Assembly: GCA_017448245.1 (NCBI GenBank)
Contig: JAFSLV010000019.1
Coordinates: 1-64,000 of the forward strand
DNA from: Lachnospiraceae bacterium
GTDB lineage: Bacteria > Bacillota > Clostridia > Lachnospirales > Lachnospiraceae
Length of the DNA: 64,000 nucleotides
Direction of reading: 5' to 3'
Part shown: positions 56,273 through 64,000 of the stretch, piece after piece
Layout: each line of letters begins with the position of its first letter
Position numbering within the stretch: position 1 is the stretch's first letter
Made by a program: the position numbers and the translations under genes
The notes under the pieces: generated by a model
Told to the model about the DNA's origin: nothing
The model's database searches: none
What the model saw: the letters and a program-made list of their open reading frames with translations, nothing else

Positions 56273-57195
56273 AAATCATCAGCGGACAAACCAAACTGCA
56301 TCTTCAGGACGAGAGTGCCGTCGTGATCGGCAAATTTGACGGCATGCACCGCGGACACCAGTTTCTGATTCTGGAGCTGATGCGCTGCGCGGCGCTGCCG
56401 CCGCACACGCTCAGGACAGTGGTTTTTACCTTTGATCCTTCGCCTGCCGTGTTTTTTTCCGGGCAGGAGCAGAGAGAGCTTTTTACCAAAGAGGAAAAGC
56501 GGCGTGTCTTTGCAAAGCTCGGCATCGATCTGCTCATCGAGTATCCGCTCAATGCGGACACCGCGAAAATCCCCGCGGAAGCATTTGTCAGGGACATCCT
56601 GAACAGGGCGCTTCATGCGCGTCTGATTGTCGCGGGAAGCGATCTGACCTTCGGGTACAAGGGGCTTGGTGATGTGGCGCTTCTGGAATCGCTGAAGCGG
56701 GAGCTGCACTATGAGACCAGCATCGTCGAAAAGCTGATGCATGAGGGAAGGGAGATCAGCTCCACCTATGTCCGGGAAACGGTATCCGCGGGACGGATGG
56801 AGGAAGCCGCGCTTCTGCTCGGCGCGCCCTATATCGTAAGCGGCAGAGTACAGCACGGTAAGCGTCTGGGGCATACGATCGGATTTCCCACGGTCAATCT
56901 GCTCCCGCCCGAAGAAAAACTCCTTCCGCCGGACGGCGTCTATTTTACCAAAACCCTGATCGACGGTATGCTCTGTGACGGCATGACCAATATCGGTGTA
57001 CGGCCGACGGTATCCTCGGACGGTTCACGCAGTGTCGAGACGCATCTGTTCGACTGCGACAAGGACCTCTACGGTGCGGAGATCGAAGTGTCCATGATGC
57101 ACTTCCACAGAAAAGAGACCGCGTTTGCGGACATAGCCGCCCTGAAAGCGCAGTTGAAAAAAGACCGCACCGCCGCCGAAGCCTTTTTTGCCTGA
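56269..57195 (+). CDS. ribF: Bifunctional riboflavin kinase/FAD synthetase
   Basis: RibF (308 residues) makes FMN and then FAD from riboflavin. The N-terminal adenylyltransferase domain has VVIGKFDGMHRGHQFL and ISSTYVRE (STxxR). The C-terminal kinase domain has HGKRLGHTIGFPTVNL with the conserved PTxN. It overlaps truB by four bases and closes the rimP-ribF operon. A GC-rich structured repeat follows its stop directly. Confidence 0.96.
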   Translation: MKIISGQTKLHLQDESAVVIGKFDGMHRGHQFLILELMRCAALPPHTLRTVVFTFDPSPAVFFSGQEQRELFTKEEKRRVFAKLGIDLLIEYPLNADTAKIPAEAFVRDILNRALHARLIVAGSDLTFGYKGLGDVALLESLKRELHYETSIVEKLMHEGREISSTYVRETVSAGRMEEAALLLGAPYIVSGRVQHGKRLGHTIGFPTVNLLPPEEKLLPPDGVYFTKTLIDGMLCDGMTNIGVRPTVSSDGSRSVETHLFDCDKDLYGAEIEVSMMHFHRKETAFADIAALKAQLKKDRTAAEAFFA

Positions 57196-57514
57196 GCCAA
57201 GGGTTGCAAAACGTGCCGCCTGACGCGACGCAAGCCGTCCTCCGCCGCGACGCAAACATATCAGGCCGGGGGGGCGCGTCGAGCGGCTTTCTGTTGCGCG
57301 CCGTTCCGCGCCCCTCGCATAAGTGTCTGCAGGGCTTCCGACGGAAAACGTAAAACGCGCCGCGAAATTCCGGAACTCGCACACTGCGTGTGCTCAGACA
57401 GCCGGATTTCGGGCGCTTTCGTTTTCCTTCCCGCAAGCCCGCAGACACTAAGCTCGTTGCTTGGCTAACGCCGGGGAACGGCGCCGCAAAGAAAGTCCGC
57501 CCGACGCGGCATGA
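57196..57514. repeat. Gene-free, GC-rich structured repeat with a 128-base imperfect hairpin
   Basis: No credible gene lies in these 319 bases. 57322-57449 folds on itself: AGTGTCTGC with GCAGACACT, GGGCTT with AAGCCC, GGAAAACG with CGTTTTCC, GCGCC with GGCGC, GAAAT with ATTTC, CCGG with CCGG, and a central GCACAC-TGC-GTGTGC tip. Left of it CGCGACGCAA occurs twice (57224, 57246). Right of it CGCCG-gggaa-CGGCG is a small hairpin. Short open frames cross it on both strands without gene-like content. It looks like a dispersed palindromic element or a structured RNA. Confidence 0.7.
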
Positions 57515-57730
57515 CTACTCGCTACGTTGATTATTATCGGCAGGTTCAATTTCCACAACGGTTCCGGTAACGACAATACCAATTACATCCCGATTAAACG
57601 TTGTGATTGATAACGAGGTTCCGATAATGGCATTACCACCCGCGCGGAAGGCTCGTTTTTTCAAATCTGTAATGGCATACTCCTTGGCTTTCTCCAGTTT
57701 TTCCCTATACCCCTTACTGGAAATCCGCTC
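57515..57730 (-). pseudogene. YbjQ/heavy-metal-binding domain fragment, 5'-truncated
   Basis: On the minus strand, directly after the TGA of the DUF2804 gene and in the same frame, 71 codons read through to TAG. The translation contains EKAKEYAITDLKKRAFRAGG, then GGNAIIGTSLSI, and DVIGIVVTGTVVEIE. This is the C-terminal half of a YbjQ-type (UPF0145) domain, whose core GGNAIIG and V-x-GTxV are conserved. No Met start and no N-terminal half are present, so it is most likely a remnant left by a deletion or insertion. Stop readthrough to give a fusion is possible but less likely. Confidence 0.75.
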
Positions 57731-58765
57731 TCACCAGTTATTTATGGCATGCTCCGCAAAGGCCGGAAGGCCCTCTATCGCGACCGTGCTTCCGTCATCG
57801 AGTACCGCCTGCCCGTAAAAACGTCCGAACACCTGGTGCGTACAGTTATCGACGAATAACACCTTGTCCCGGGTAATACGATCATGCTCCGGCTCCATTG
57901 TGAGGTTTAGCCTGCCTTCTTCGTCCTTTAACATCCAGGGTGCAAGATAATCGGGTTCATGCAGGATACGTACCTGTCCGAGCTTATGTGCCTTCCCTCG
58001 ATAAAAAAGGATATTTTCCGTTGCCTTGCTCGTATCACCGAAACCGCAGCCGAGATTAAAACCAAACAGTTCCCCGTCGATATATCCGGCACCGTTCGAC
58101 CAGAACCATTCGTTGGAAAACGGCCAGACACCGCGTCCCCAGTCAAGAATACCGAGTGCCGGCAACTTCTCCGGAGAGTCCTCTCCGAACAGCAGCGTTT
58201 TTGATTCACCGCCATCCTTATAATGCACTTCTCCCGTGCAGGCCATGCCGTTTCGCTTGTAGTTATAGTAGAACTGTGTCGGCTTTTCCAAAAATGGAAC
58301 GGCAATGCAAAGTGCGTCTGGGATTCCCGGTGAGAGACGGAGCGAACAGGAAAAATCTCCGAAGGTAAACAATAAATCACGGACTCCGTCCTTCGTTCTG
58401 AAATGCACTTTGATACCCTTTTTCTTATCCAGATATCGGATCTCAGAATCTCCCTCGGCCGTACGTGGCAGTTTCATGGAGTCAAACGCAAGAGGAATCA
58501 GTTTGGATTCATTTACGATAAAATGATGTTCCTTGATGTCAAAGAACATGACTCCGACCTGCCCGACATAAGCGGCATGGCCGTAAGTCAGCTGTAAGCA
58601 GTATCTTCCCGCAATATCCTCCACCTGATAGAAATCCCACTCCTTGATGCGCCAGGGCATTGCCTTAATCGCATCTTTGTTATAGTGCAAAAACTCGTGG
58701 GTTGCATATCCCGCGTTTGGAGTTCCGTCTGCATTCAGCAAGGGTTTCTTTTTTGTCGTGTTCAT
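57731..58765 (-). CDS. DUF2804 family protein
   Basis: A 344-residue protein of the DUF2804 family, of unknown function. Family features are the N-terminal LNADGTPNAGYA, the central WDFYQVED, the NEWFWSNGAG and GFNLGCGFGD segments, and the terminal Trp (AEHAINNW). There is no signal peptide or membrane helix. The full length and intact C-terminus argue that its TGA is the true end, although the frame continues into a YbjQ fragment. Base composition is lower in GC than its neighbours, which suggests a transferred gene. Confidence 0.88.
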   Translation of the reverse strand: MNTTKKKPLLNADGTPNAGYATHEFLHYNKDAIKAMPWRIKEWDFYQVEDIAGRYCLQLTYGHAAYVGQVGVMFFDIKEHHFIVNESKLIPLAFDSMKLPRTAEGDSEIRYLDKKKGIKVHFRTKDGVRDLLFTFGDFSCSLRLSPGIPDALCIAVPFLEKPTQFYYNYKRNGMACTGEVHYKDGGESKTLLFGEDSPEKLPALGILDWGRGVWPFSNEWFWSNGAGYIDGELFGFNLGCGFGDTSKATENILFYRGKAHKLGQVRILHEPDYLAPWMLKDEEGRLNLTMEPEHDRITRDKVLFVDNCTHQVFGRFYGQAVLDDGSTVAIEGLPAFAEHAINNW

Positions 58766-58821
58766 TCTTTTATCCCATTTCCGGCAAAACAGGCGTGCGA
58801 ATTCACATCCGTCATGGGACG

Positions 58822-58830
58822 ATTATACCA
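58822..58830 (-). promoter_or_regulatory. Extended -10 promoter of the DUF2804 gene
   Basis: On the minus strand TGGTATAAT is a perfect extended -10 element 57 bases before the start codon. No good -35 is seen. Confidence 0.55.
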
Positions 58831-58890
58831 TATGTTTGAGGTGACGGAACAGAGAAACTGTGCGATACATGCACTTTAACAACACGATTG

Positions 58891-58899
58891 TGGTATACT
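58891..58899 (+). promoter_or_regulatory. Extended -10 promoter of the zinc-ribbon gene
   Basis: TGGTATACT is an extended -10 element about 50 bases before the ATG at 58950. The same nine bases occur before the lactonase gene at 22735. Confidence 0.5.
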
Positions 58900-58949
58900 G
58901 TTGGAGGAATCTTTCCCTCTTGACCGTTTTGTTCATTATGAGGTAAAAA

Positions 58950-59534
58950 ATGGAAAACAATAATAATAGTACAATAATAAGGGAGCTTATCATCATGCAT
59001 AATTTAAATACGTCGATTGTTCTTAATGCACCTAATGATTTAAAGGCTATCGTAGATGCCATTAATGCGAATGATTATTTCAGCACACCTGTTGGTATGC
59101 GGTTTAAAAGAAGAATACAAGACATGTATGAAGTAAAACCATTTGAACCGACCTGTGTTGTATGCGGGAAGCCGTGTGACGGGAGCGTCCCTACAATATG
59201 TAATAAATGCAACCAAGCCATCCAAGCGGCAAAAGATAAACAATCGAACATCAGTCAACAGAATGGAGCACAATCATTCACTGGTCGAGCGAGCGATGCA
59301 ATCAATGGAATGGTTGATCGATGGTTTCAAAAAATGAGTGGACAAAGACCTCAAGACGTAAATTATCTACATAATCAAACAGAGAATCAATTTGATGGAA
59401 AGGCAACGGAATCTGTAAGCGATGTAATATTTGATCTACGGGATTCTATTAAAAGAATTGAGGATACTATTCATTTCTGGAATGTGCTTGTTATATTGGG
59501 AATTATTTTTGCTATTATTTATATCTTTAGCTAA
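58950..59534 (+). CDS. Zinc-ribbon protein with C-terminal membrane anchor, unknown function
   Basis: I recognise no family for this 194-residue protein. It has an N-terminal segment of about 65 residues, a four-Cys zinc ribbon (CVVCGKPCDG...CNKC, about 68-91), a polar linker with a possible helix, and a C-terminal hydrophobic helix (VLVILGIIFAIIYIFS), so it is tail-anchored with the ribbon in the cytoplasm. The gene is strongly AT-rich compared with its surroundings, a sign of transfer. AGGT stands six bases before the ATG at 58950; a second start at 58995 with AAGGGAG is also plausible. Confidence 0.75.
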   Translation: MENNNNSTIIRELIIMHNLNTSIVLNAPNDLKAIVDAINANDYFSTPVGMRFKRRIQDMYEVKPFEPTCVVCGKPCDGSVPTICNKCNQAIQAAKDKQSNISQQNGAQSFTGRASDAINGMVDRWFQKMSGQRPQDVNYLHNQTENQFDGKATESVSDVIFDLRDSIKRIEDTIHFWNVLVILGIIFAIIYIFS

Positions 59535-59595
59535 TTTATAAGTATACTGTAGTTTAGACAATCAAATCAATGCAATGAGAACGGTCTCCGTGGTC

Positions 59596-59624
59596 TTTAC
59601 AGATTGACGGATACGTAGTATAAT
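59596..59624 (+). promoter_or_regulatory. Sigma-A promoter of rpsO
   Basis: TTTACA (59596-59601), a 17-base spacer and TATAAT (59619-59624) give a near-consensus promoter with a 5' leader of about 120 bases. Confidence 0.85.
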
Positions 59625-59637
59625 CAGTAAGTTGTTG

Positions 59638-59721
59638 ACGGGAGGGCAGTATCATCCCGTTCTATTTATGGAAGGACCTGTCACGCGGATATCGGTAACT
59701 CCGGCCATATCTTCGTACAGG
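59638..59721 (+). promoter_or_regulatory. Structured rpsO leader, probable S15 autoregulatory RNA
   Basis: Two helices are visible: ACGGGA (59638-59643) with TCCCGT (59655-59660), and CCTGT (59677-59681) with ACAGG (59717-59721) enclosing GATAT with ATATC. Ribosomal protein S15 represses its own message through structured leaders in many bacteria, in lineage-specific forms. Assignment here rests on position and structure only. Confidence 0.55.
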
Positions 59722-59752
59722 CGACTTGAGATGATAAGGAGGTGTCTTTTTC

Positions 59753-60019
59753 ATGATCTCAAAAGAAAAGAAAACGGAAGTCATCGGAAAGTATGCGCGT
59801 AAGGCCGGCGATACCGGTTCACCGGAGGTGCAGATCGCCATTCTTACGGAGCGTATCAAGGAACTCAACGGGCATCTGAACACGCATCCCAAGGACCATC
59901 ATTCGAGGAGGGGACTTCTCAAGATGGTCGGTAAGCGTCGTTCCCTGCTCGCGTATCTGCGCGACAAGGACATCGAGGCCTATCGTAAGCTGATTGCGGA
60001 GCTCGGACTCAGAAAGTAA
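59753..60019 (+). CDS. rpsO: 30S ribosomal protein S15
   Basis: S15 (88 residues) binds the three-way junction of 16S rRNA early in assembly. [17 protein letters not shown], the [15 protein letters not shown] segment and [12 protein letters not shown] are all standard. A strong ribosome binding site (aaggaggtg) precedes it. pnp follows after 75 bases, the classic arrangement. Confidence 0.99.
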   Translation: MISKEKKTEVIGKYARKAGDTGSPEVQIAILTERIKELNGHLNTHPKDHHSRRGLLKMVGKRRSLLAYLRDKDIEAYRKLIAELGLRK

Positions 60020-60021
60020 AA

Positions 60022-60036
60022 ATCGTCGCGGACGAT
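60022..60036 (+). other. Small hairpin between rpsO and pnp
   Basis: ATCGTC-GCG-GACGAT directly after the rpsO stop forms a 6-bp stem. In enterobacteria the rpsO-pnp gap carries an RNase III processing site; this short hairpin could be a minor counterpart. There is no T run, so it is not a terminator. Confidence 0.35.
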
Positions 60037-60094
60037 CCGACTTTCAAAGAAAACCCGAAGAGAAGAGAAGAAGAGAAGGGAAAGGAAAAACAAC

Positions 60095-62188
60095 ATGACA
60101 AAAATCTATGAAATGGATCTTGCCGGCAGAACACTGCACGTTGAGATCGGCAAGGTAGGAAAACAGGCAAACGGCTGTGCATTCATGCAGTACGGAGAGA
60201 CCACTGTCATCTGCACCGCCACGGCATCCAAGAAACCGCGTGACGGGATCGATTTCTTCCCGCTGTCGGTGGAGTATGAGGAAAAGTTTTATGCGGTCGG
60301 CAAATTCCCCGGCGGATTCAACAAGCGGGAAGGCAGACCCAGCGAAAACGCGGTCCTGACGAGCCGCGTCATTGACCGCCCGATGCGTCCGCTGTTCCCC
60401 AAGGACTATCGCAACGACGTGTCGATCGACGACATCGTGCTGGCGGTTGATCCCGCCTGCAGACCGGAGCTCGTGGCGATGATCGGCTCCTCCATCGCGG
60501 CGTCGATTTCGGACATCCCGTTCGCGGGCCCCTGCGCGATGACGCAGATCGGCATGGAGAACGGCGAGTTTGTGATCAATCCCGGACAGGAGCTGTGGGT
60601 CACCGGTGACATGCGTCTCACGGTCGCGTCGGTCGGTGAAAAGGTCATCATGATCGAGGCCGGCTGCAACGAGATCCCGGAAGAAAAAATGATCGAGGCG
60701 ATCTATCTCGCCCACGAGACCAATTTAAAGGTCATTGAGTTTATCAACGGCATCGTCGCCGAAGTCGGCAAGGAAAAGCACAGCTATACCAGCTGTCTTC
60801 CGCCGCAGGAACTGGTCGACGAGATCCACCGCATCATTCCCGACGACGAGATGGAGCGCGCGGTCTTTGCGGACGAAAAGGAAGTCCGCGACAAGAATAT
60901 CGCGGAGCTGACGGAGCGCGTCAACGCACAGCTTGCGGAAAAAGAAGAGTGGCTGCCGCTTGTCGATGAGGCGATCTACCAGTACGAAAAGAAGACCGTC
61001 CGCAAGATGATCTTAAAGGATAAAAAGCGTCCGGACGGCCGTGACATCAAACAGATCAGACCGTTGGCCGCGGAGATCGATACGGTACCGCGTGTCCACG
61101 GATCCGGTATGTTTACCAGAGGGCAGACGCAGATCTGCGATATCTGCACGCTGGCACCGCTCTCCGACATGCAGCGCGTGGACGGCCTCAATGTCTATGC
61201 GCCCAACAAGCGTTATCTGCACCAGTACAATTTCCCGTCCTATTCCGTGGGCGAGACCAGGATCTCGAGAGGTCCCGGACGCCGTGAAATCGGTCACGGT
61301 GCGCTGGCGGAGACGGCGCTGTTGCCGGTGCTTCCTCCGGAATCGGAATTTCCGTACGCGATCCGTTGCGTCTCCGAGACCTTTGAGTCCAACGGATCGA
61401 CCTCGCAGGCATCGGTCTGTGCATCGACCCTGTCCCTGATGGCGGCGGGCGTGCCGATCAAAAAGCATGTGGCGGGTATCAGCTGCGGCCTGGTCACGGG
61501 AGACAGCGATGACGAATATCTGGTCCTGACCGACATCCAGGGACTCGAGGACTTTTTCGGGGACATGGACTTTAAGGTTGCGGGAACCCATGACGGCATC
61601 ACGGCGATCCAGATGGATATCAAGATCCACGGCCTGACCCGTGCGATCGTGGAGCAGGCGATCCGCCAGTGCAAGGAAGCGCGCGACTACATTATCGACG
61701 AGGTGCTCGTCAAGGCAATCGACAAGCCCCGCGAGGAGGTCAGCAAGTACGCGCCCAAGATCGAGTTCATGCATATCGATCCCGAAAAGATCGGCGATGT
61801 TGTCGGTCAGCGCGGCAAGACCATCAATGAGATCATCGCGCGCACCGGCGTCTCGATCGACATCGAGGATGACGGTTCCGTGTCTGTTGCGGGTCAGGAT
61901 AAGGAGGCCATCGGAAAGGCCATCGAGATGATCCGGATGATCGTGACCGAGTTTGAAAAGGGCCAGATCCTCGACGGCAAGGTCGTGAGCATCAAGGAGT
62001 TTGGTGCGTTCATCGAGTTTGCGCCGGGCAAGGAAGGTATGGTCCATATCTCCAAGATCGCCAAGGGCAGAATCGACCGTGTCGAGGATGTGCTGACACT
62101 GGGAGACAAGGTCCGCGTGGTGTGCCTCGGTAAAGACCGGATGGGCAGGATATCCTTCTCCATGAAGGACGTGGACCAGAACAGCTAA
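60095..62188 (+). CDS. pnp: Polyribonucleotide nucleotidyltransferase
   Basis: PNPase (697 residues, normal length) degrades RNA from the 3' end with phosphate and can add tails. Two RNase PH domains are seen (first with GKFPGGFNKREGRPSE, second with SGMFTRGQTQ, FPSYSVGETR and the catalytic ETFESNGSTSQASVC / GDSDDEY region). A KH domain (GKTINEIIARTGVSIDIED) and an S1 domain (VSIKEFGAFIEFAPGKEGMVHISKI) follow. gaaaggaaaaac precedes the ATG. The gene ends 13 bases from a convergent gene with no clear terminator between. Confidence 0.98.
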   Translation: MTKIYEMDLAGRTLHVEIGKVGKQANGCAFMQYGETTVICTATASKKPRDGIDFFPLSVEYEEKFYAVGKFPGGFNKREGRPSENAVLTSRVIDRPMRPLFPKDYRNDVSIDDIVLAVDPACRPELVAMIGSSIAASISDIPFAGPCAMTQIGMENGEFVINPGQELWVTGDMRLTVASVGEKVIMIEAGCNEIPEEKMIEAIYLAHETNLKVIEFINGIVAEVGKEKHSYTSCLPPQELVDEIHRIIPDDEMERAVFADEKEVRDKNIAELTERVNAQLAEKEEWLPLVDEAIYQYEKKTVRKMILKDKKRPDGRDIKQIRPLAAEIDTVPRVHGSGMFTRGQTQICDICTLAPLSDMQRVDGLNVYAPNKRYLHQYNFPSYSVGETRISRGPGRREIGHGALAETALLPVLPPESEFPYAIRCVSETFESNGSTSQASVCASTLSLMAAGVPIKKHVAGISCGLVTGDSDDEYLVLTDIQGLEDFFGDMDFKVAGTHDGITAIQMDIKIHGLTRAIVEQAIRQCKEARDYIIDEVLVKAIDKPREEVSKYAPKIEFMHIDPEKIGDVVGQRGKTINEIIARTGVSIDIEDDGSVSVAGQDKEAIGKAIEMIRMIVTEFEKGQILDGKVVSIKEFGAFIEFAPGKEGMVHISKIAKGRIDRVEDVLTLGDKVRVVCLGKDRMGRISFSMKDVDQNS

Positions 62189-62201
62189 AGAATCTCAGTA
62201 C

Positions 62202-63365
62202 TCATTCATAATAAGGAAACTGATAACTCGCGGCGCCGCCCAGTACTGTATCGACACCATACAGGAACAGGACGGCGTCGTAGCGTTCCAGGTATTCGGC
62301 GGTCAGAACGTAGGAGTCGTTTCTGTGCACATAGTGCACCTCCTGAAACGAAAGCATCATGAAGGGGATGATCGTGCGGTAAAACGAATCCCCGACGATC
62401 AGGATCTTCTTGTCATTGAGACTCAGGTGGTTGATATAGGTACACTCGGCCACGGCGCTGCCGCCTCCCAACACATAGTCATACGTATAGCGGTTGGTAT
62501 AGTCTTTGGTCATGAGCGGCTCCATATTGATGAAGGCGCCGACCAGAGAGCCGTTCATGCCGCGCTCCGGACACTCCACGGCCGTTTCGAACATCGGCAG
62601 ATAGACGGTAAAATCATCGATTCCAGCGTAGTAGAGGCCGGTGCGCTGCCCGTACGAGCCCAGATGCTGCGCCTCGTAGGTCTCGACCATATAGTTGTCC
62701 GGATCGAGCACGCGGGAATCGTAGTCGCACTGCAGAACTTCGGCAAAGTAAGGGATGACCTTCTGTGCCGTATAGAGTCCTGCCTGTGTCGTCCAGTGAT
62801 GGTCGGTGCGATAGACCATGGAGTAGTGGTCGATGCCTTCTTCGTACATCATGTCACGCAAATCCCAAACATCATATCCGTAGGCACGATAGGCCTCAAC
62901 AAAGCGGTCGCCGTTGTCATTGGCATAATCGAAGGTGCCTGAGGGCAGCTGCGGATCATATTTGGAGATCGAATGCGGAGGAATCATATAGATAAACGGG
63001 ATGCCGCGCGCGGTCAAAAAGGAAGAGATCCTGGACATCTGGAAGGCGCAGTGATCGATGCCTTCCTGATCCGCAGGCATGTGATACATTTTGAGCTTGC
63101 CGTTATTGAGCTTCTGGACATTATTCATTTCACGCTGTCCGATCACGGATCGAACGGCACCGTTGAGATTGACAAATTGGAATTTCTGATAAAAGCTCGA
63201 TGCAATGTCGGTCTCGAGTCTGGATCCGAGATCCGCCGCCCATTCGTTATAGTCGGTTTCGTTGGTGAGCTTGAAGCGGCCGTATTTGTACATACAGACA
63301 ATCCCCAGTACCACGACGAGGAGGAGAAAGATGCCGGTTTGTAAAAAGTGTCTGACCCGTTGCAT
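62202..63365 (-). CDS. AlgJ/DHHW-type SGNH hydrolase-like protein
   Basis: The 387-residue protein has one N-terminal membrane helix (GIFLLLVVVLGIVCMYKYG) and an external domain of the AlgJ/AlgX/DltD-like SGNH fold. It shows the hallmark DHHWT (in YRTDHHWTTQAG) and a Ser block VGDSFY; these would supply the His/Asp and Ser of the active site. Such proteins transfer acetyl or similar groups to exported polysaccharides together with an MBOAT protein, whose gene stands 19 bases upstream. I chose the Met at 63365; a TTG three codons earlier is an alternative. Confidence 0.88.
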   Translation of the reverse strand: MQRVRHFLQTGIFLLLVVVLGIVCMYKYGRFKLTNETDYNEWAADLGSRLETDIASSFYQKFQFVNLNGAVRSVIGQREMNNVQKLNNGKLKMYHMPADQEGIDHCAFQMSRISSFLTARGIPFIYMIPPHSISKYDPQLPSGTFDYANDNGDRFVEAYRAYGYDVWDLRDMMYEEGIDHYSMVYRTDHHWTTQAGLYTAQKVIPYFAEVLQCDYDSRVLDPDNYMVETYEAQHLGSYGQRTGLYYAGIDDFTVYLPMFETAVECPERGMNGSLVGAFINMEPLMTKDYTNRYTYDYVLGGGSAVAECTYINHLSLNDKKILIVGDSFYRTIIPFMMLSFQEVHYVHRNDSYVLTAEYLERYDAVLFLYGVDTVLGGAASYQFPYYE

Positions 63366-63384
63366 AAAGAGCAAAACCTTTCTG

Positions 63385-64000
63385 TTAAAAGTTAAAGTAA
63401 ATAAACGGATTGTGTACGCCGAGGATCAAAAACGACACGGCCCATAAAAACAGGAAGCCGGAAAAAAGAGGCTGCGCAAAGGTCTTGACGTACGAAAGCG
63501 GCCGGATTTTGTCCGCCTGTGCGGAGAACCATCTGAAAACGGGGGTTGCGAGCACGATGGCCATCACAAAGTAAATCCCGAATTCACGGACAAAATAGGA
63601 AAGGTAGAGAGGGTCCGCCGCTTCGAGCGCCGTGTATCCGCCGAACATGCCGCGCATATAGTTCCGGCCGGCCGTAAAGGTCTGCGAATTGAATAAAGCA
63701 AAACACCAGACAATATAGGTGAGAGAAACGATCCGCCACAGGATCCGGAAGGGCAGAGGCCGGGCGGACGGTTTGACGATGAATTTTTCAAGCACCAGCA
63801 TCACAAAATACAAAAGTCCCCAGATAAAGAAGGTCCAGTTGGCGCCGTGCCAGATGCCGGTCAGCGCCCAGACCACCAGCAGATTACGGATCTGTTTTAC
63901 GACCGTACAGCGCGAACCGCCGAGCGGGAAATAGACATAATCACGGAACCAGCTGCCCAGTGAGATATGCCATCTGCGCCAGTAATCCGTCACCGAATCA
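63385..64000 (-). CDS. MBOAT O-acyltransferase (AlgI/DltB-like), 3' part
   Basis: The visible 203 codons are the C-terminal half of a membrane-bound O-acyltransferase; the frame is open to the window edge and the start lies beyond it. The family core DYWRRWHISLGSWFRDYVY with PLGGSR and the catalytic His in GIWHGANWTFFIWG are present, followed by about five helices. It moves an acyl group across the membrane to the AlgJ-like partner encoded next, for acetylation of an exopolysaccharide or wall polymer. Confidence 0.92.
   Translation of the reverse strand, partial: DSVTDYWRRWHISLGSWFRDYVYFPLGGSRCTVVKQIRNLLVVWALTGIWHGANWTFFIWGLLYFVMLVLEKFIVKPSARPLPFRILWRIVSLTYIVWCFALFNSQTFTAGRNYMRGMFGGYTALEAADPLYLSYFVREFGIYFVMAIVLATPVFRWFSAQADKIRPLSYVKTFAQPLFSGFLFLWAVSFLILGVHNPFIYFNF

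Noticed and set aside
57025-57448. 119- and 167-codon minus-strand frames across the ribF end and the structured repeat
   Set aside because: Their Arg/Ser/Ala-rich sequence follows from the GC-rich hairpin, and part is antisense to ribF.
57486-57510. AAAGAAAGTCCG, which recalls a conserved segment of RNase P RNA
   Set aside because: The match is short, other conserved RNase P segments are missing, and the region is too small.
57731-57733. Selenocysteine or tryptophan recoding of the TGA after DUF2804
   Set aside because: No selenocysteine insertion element is seen, and TGA ends several ordinary genes here, for example ilvD and leuB.
58823-59062. Minus-strand frames of 62 and 79 codons upstream of the zinc-ribbon gene
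   Set aside because: They cover two promoters and the 5' end of the better-supported plus-strand gene.

Overview
The window is a chromosomal segment of a strictly anaerobic, flagellated or formerly flagellated member of the class Clostridia, most likely a Lachnospiraceae-type Firmicute with moderately high GC. The assignment rests on several features. The block rimP-nusA-ylxR-ylxQ-infB-rbfA-nrnA-truB-ribF followed by rpsO-pnp is the usual Firmicute order. There is an oxygen-sensitive class III ribonucleotide reductase (nrdG-nrdD), a cheV gene behind a sigma-28 type promoter, tgt-yajC, and acetate/acetoacetate CoA metabolism (pta, atoE-atoD-atoA). I cannot name the genus from sequence alone. 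No CRISPR array, insertion sequence, prophage or tRNA gene was found.

Layout. 1-333: 3' end of a 23S rRNA, closed by a terminator with no 5S rRNA between. 377-7165: a secreted esterase lipoprotein, then cheV and a 1459-residue Pro/Glu repeat membrane protein. 7188-12235: hisH, a lipoprotein serpin, hisF, an unlisted 53-residue membrane protein, ung and lysA. 12257-16309 (minus strand): pta and an atoE-atoD-atoA operon with a near-perfect consensus promoter. 16512-18945: proA and a tandem class II aldolase protein. 18884-22531 (minus): two neighbouring EAL proteins, one with an intact and one with a damaged active site. 22768-26669: a lactonase-like propeller protein, aroC, tgt and yajC.

26766-43225 is a large biosynthetic stretch for branched-chain amino acids: leuB-ilvD-ilvB-MATE pump, a small lipoprotein on the other strand, then ilvB2-ilvN-ilvN2-ilvC-yfhO-leuC-leuD-deoD-icd. 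All steps from pyruvate to the valine/isoleucine oxoacids, and the leucine isomeroreductase steps, are present except the transaminase and leuA. 43402-46758 is nrdG-nrdD with a candidate NrdR box; NrdD carries a C-terminal redoxin domain. 46761-48746 is an FtsH-like protease with an extended N-terminus, separated from the rimP-ribF translation operon (48944-57195) by a perfect inverted repeat. 57196-59534 is a compositionally different patch: a GC-rich structured repeat, a YbjQ remnant, a DUF2804 protein and an AT-rich zinc-ribbon tail-anchored protein. 59596-62188 is rpsO with a structured leader, then pnp. 62202-64000 is an AlgJ/DHHW-type protein and the 3' part of an MBOAT acyltransferase that leaves the window.

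The most unusual item is the 2786-7165 repeat protein. It lies directly behind a sigma-28-controlled cheV, has one membrane segment, and its long, predicted cytoplasmic part repeats short helical peptides that resemble the CheY-binding N-terminal peptide of FliM at least 12 times. Other points of interest are the serpin between hisH and hisF, yfhO inside the ilv/leu operon, the NrdD-redoxin fusion, the palindromic operator candidate before ftsH, the long hairpin repeat after ribF, and the single in-frame stop between DUF2804 and a YbjQ fragment.
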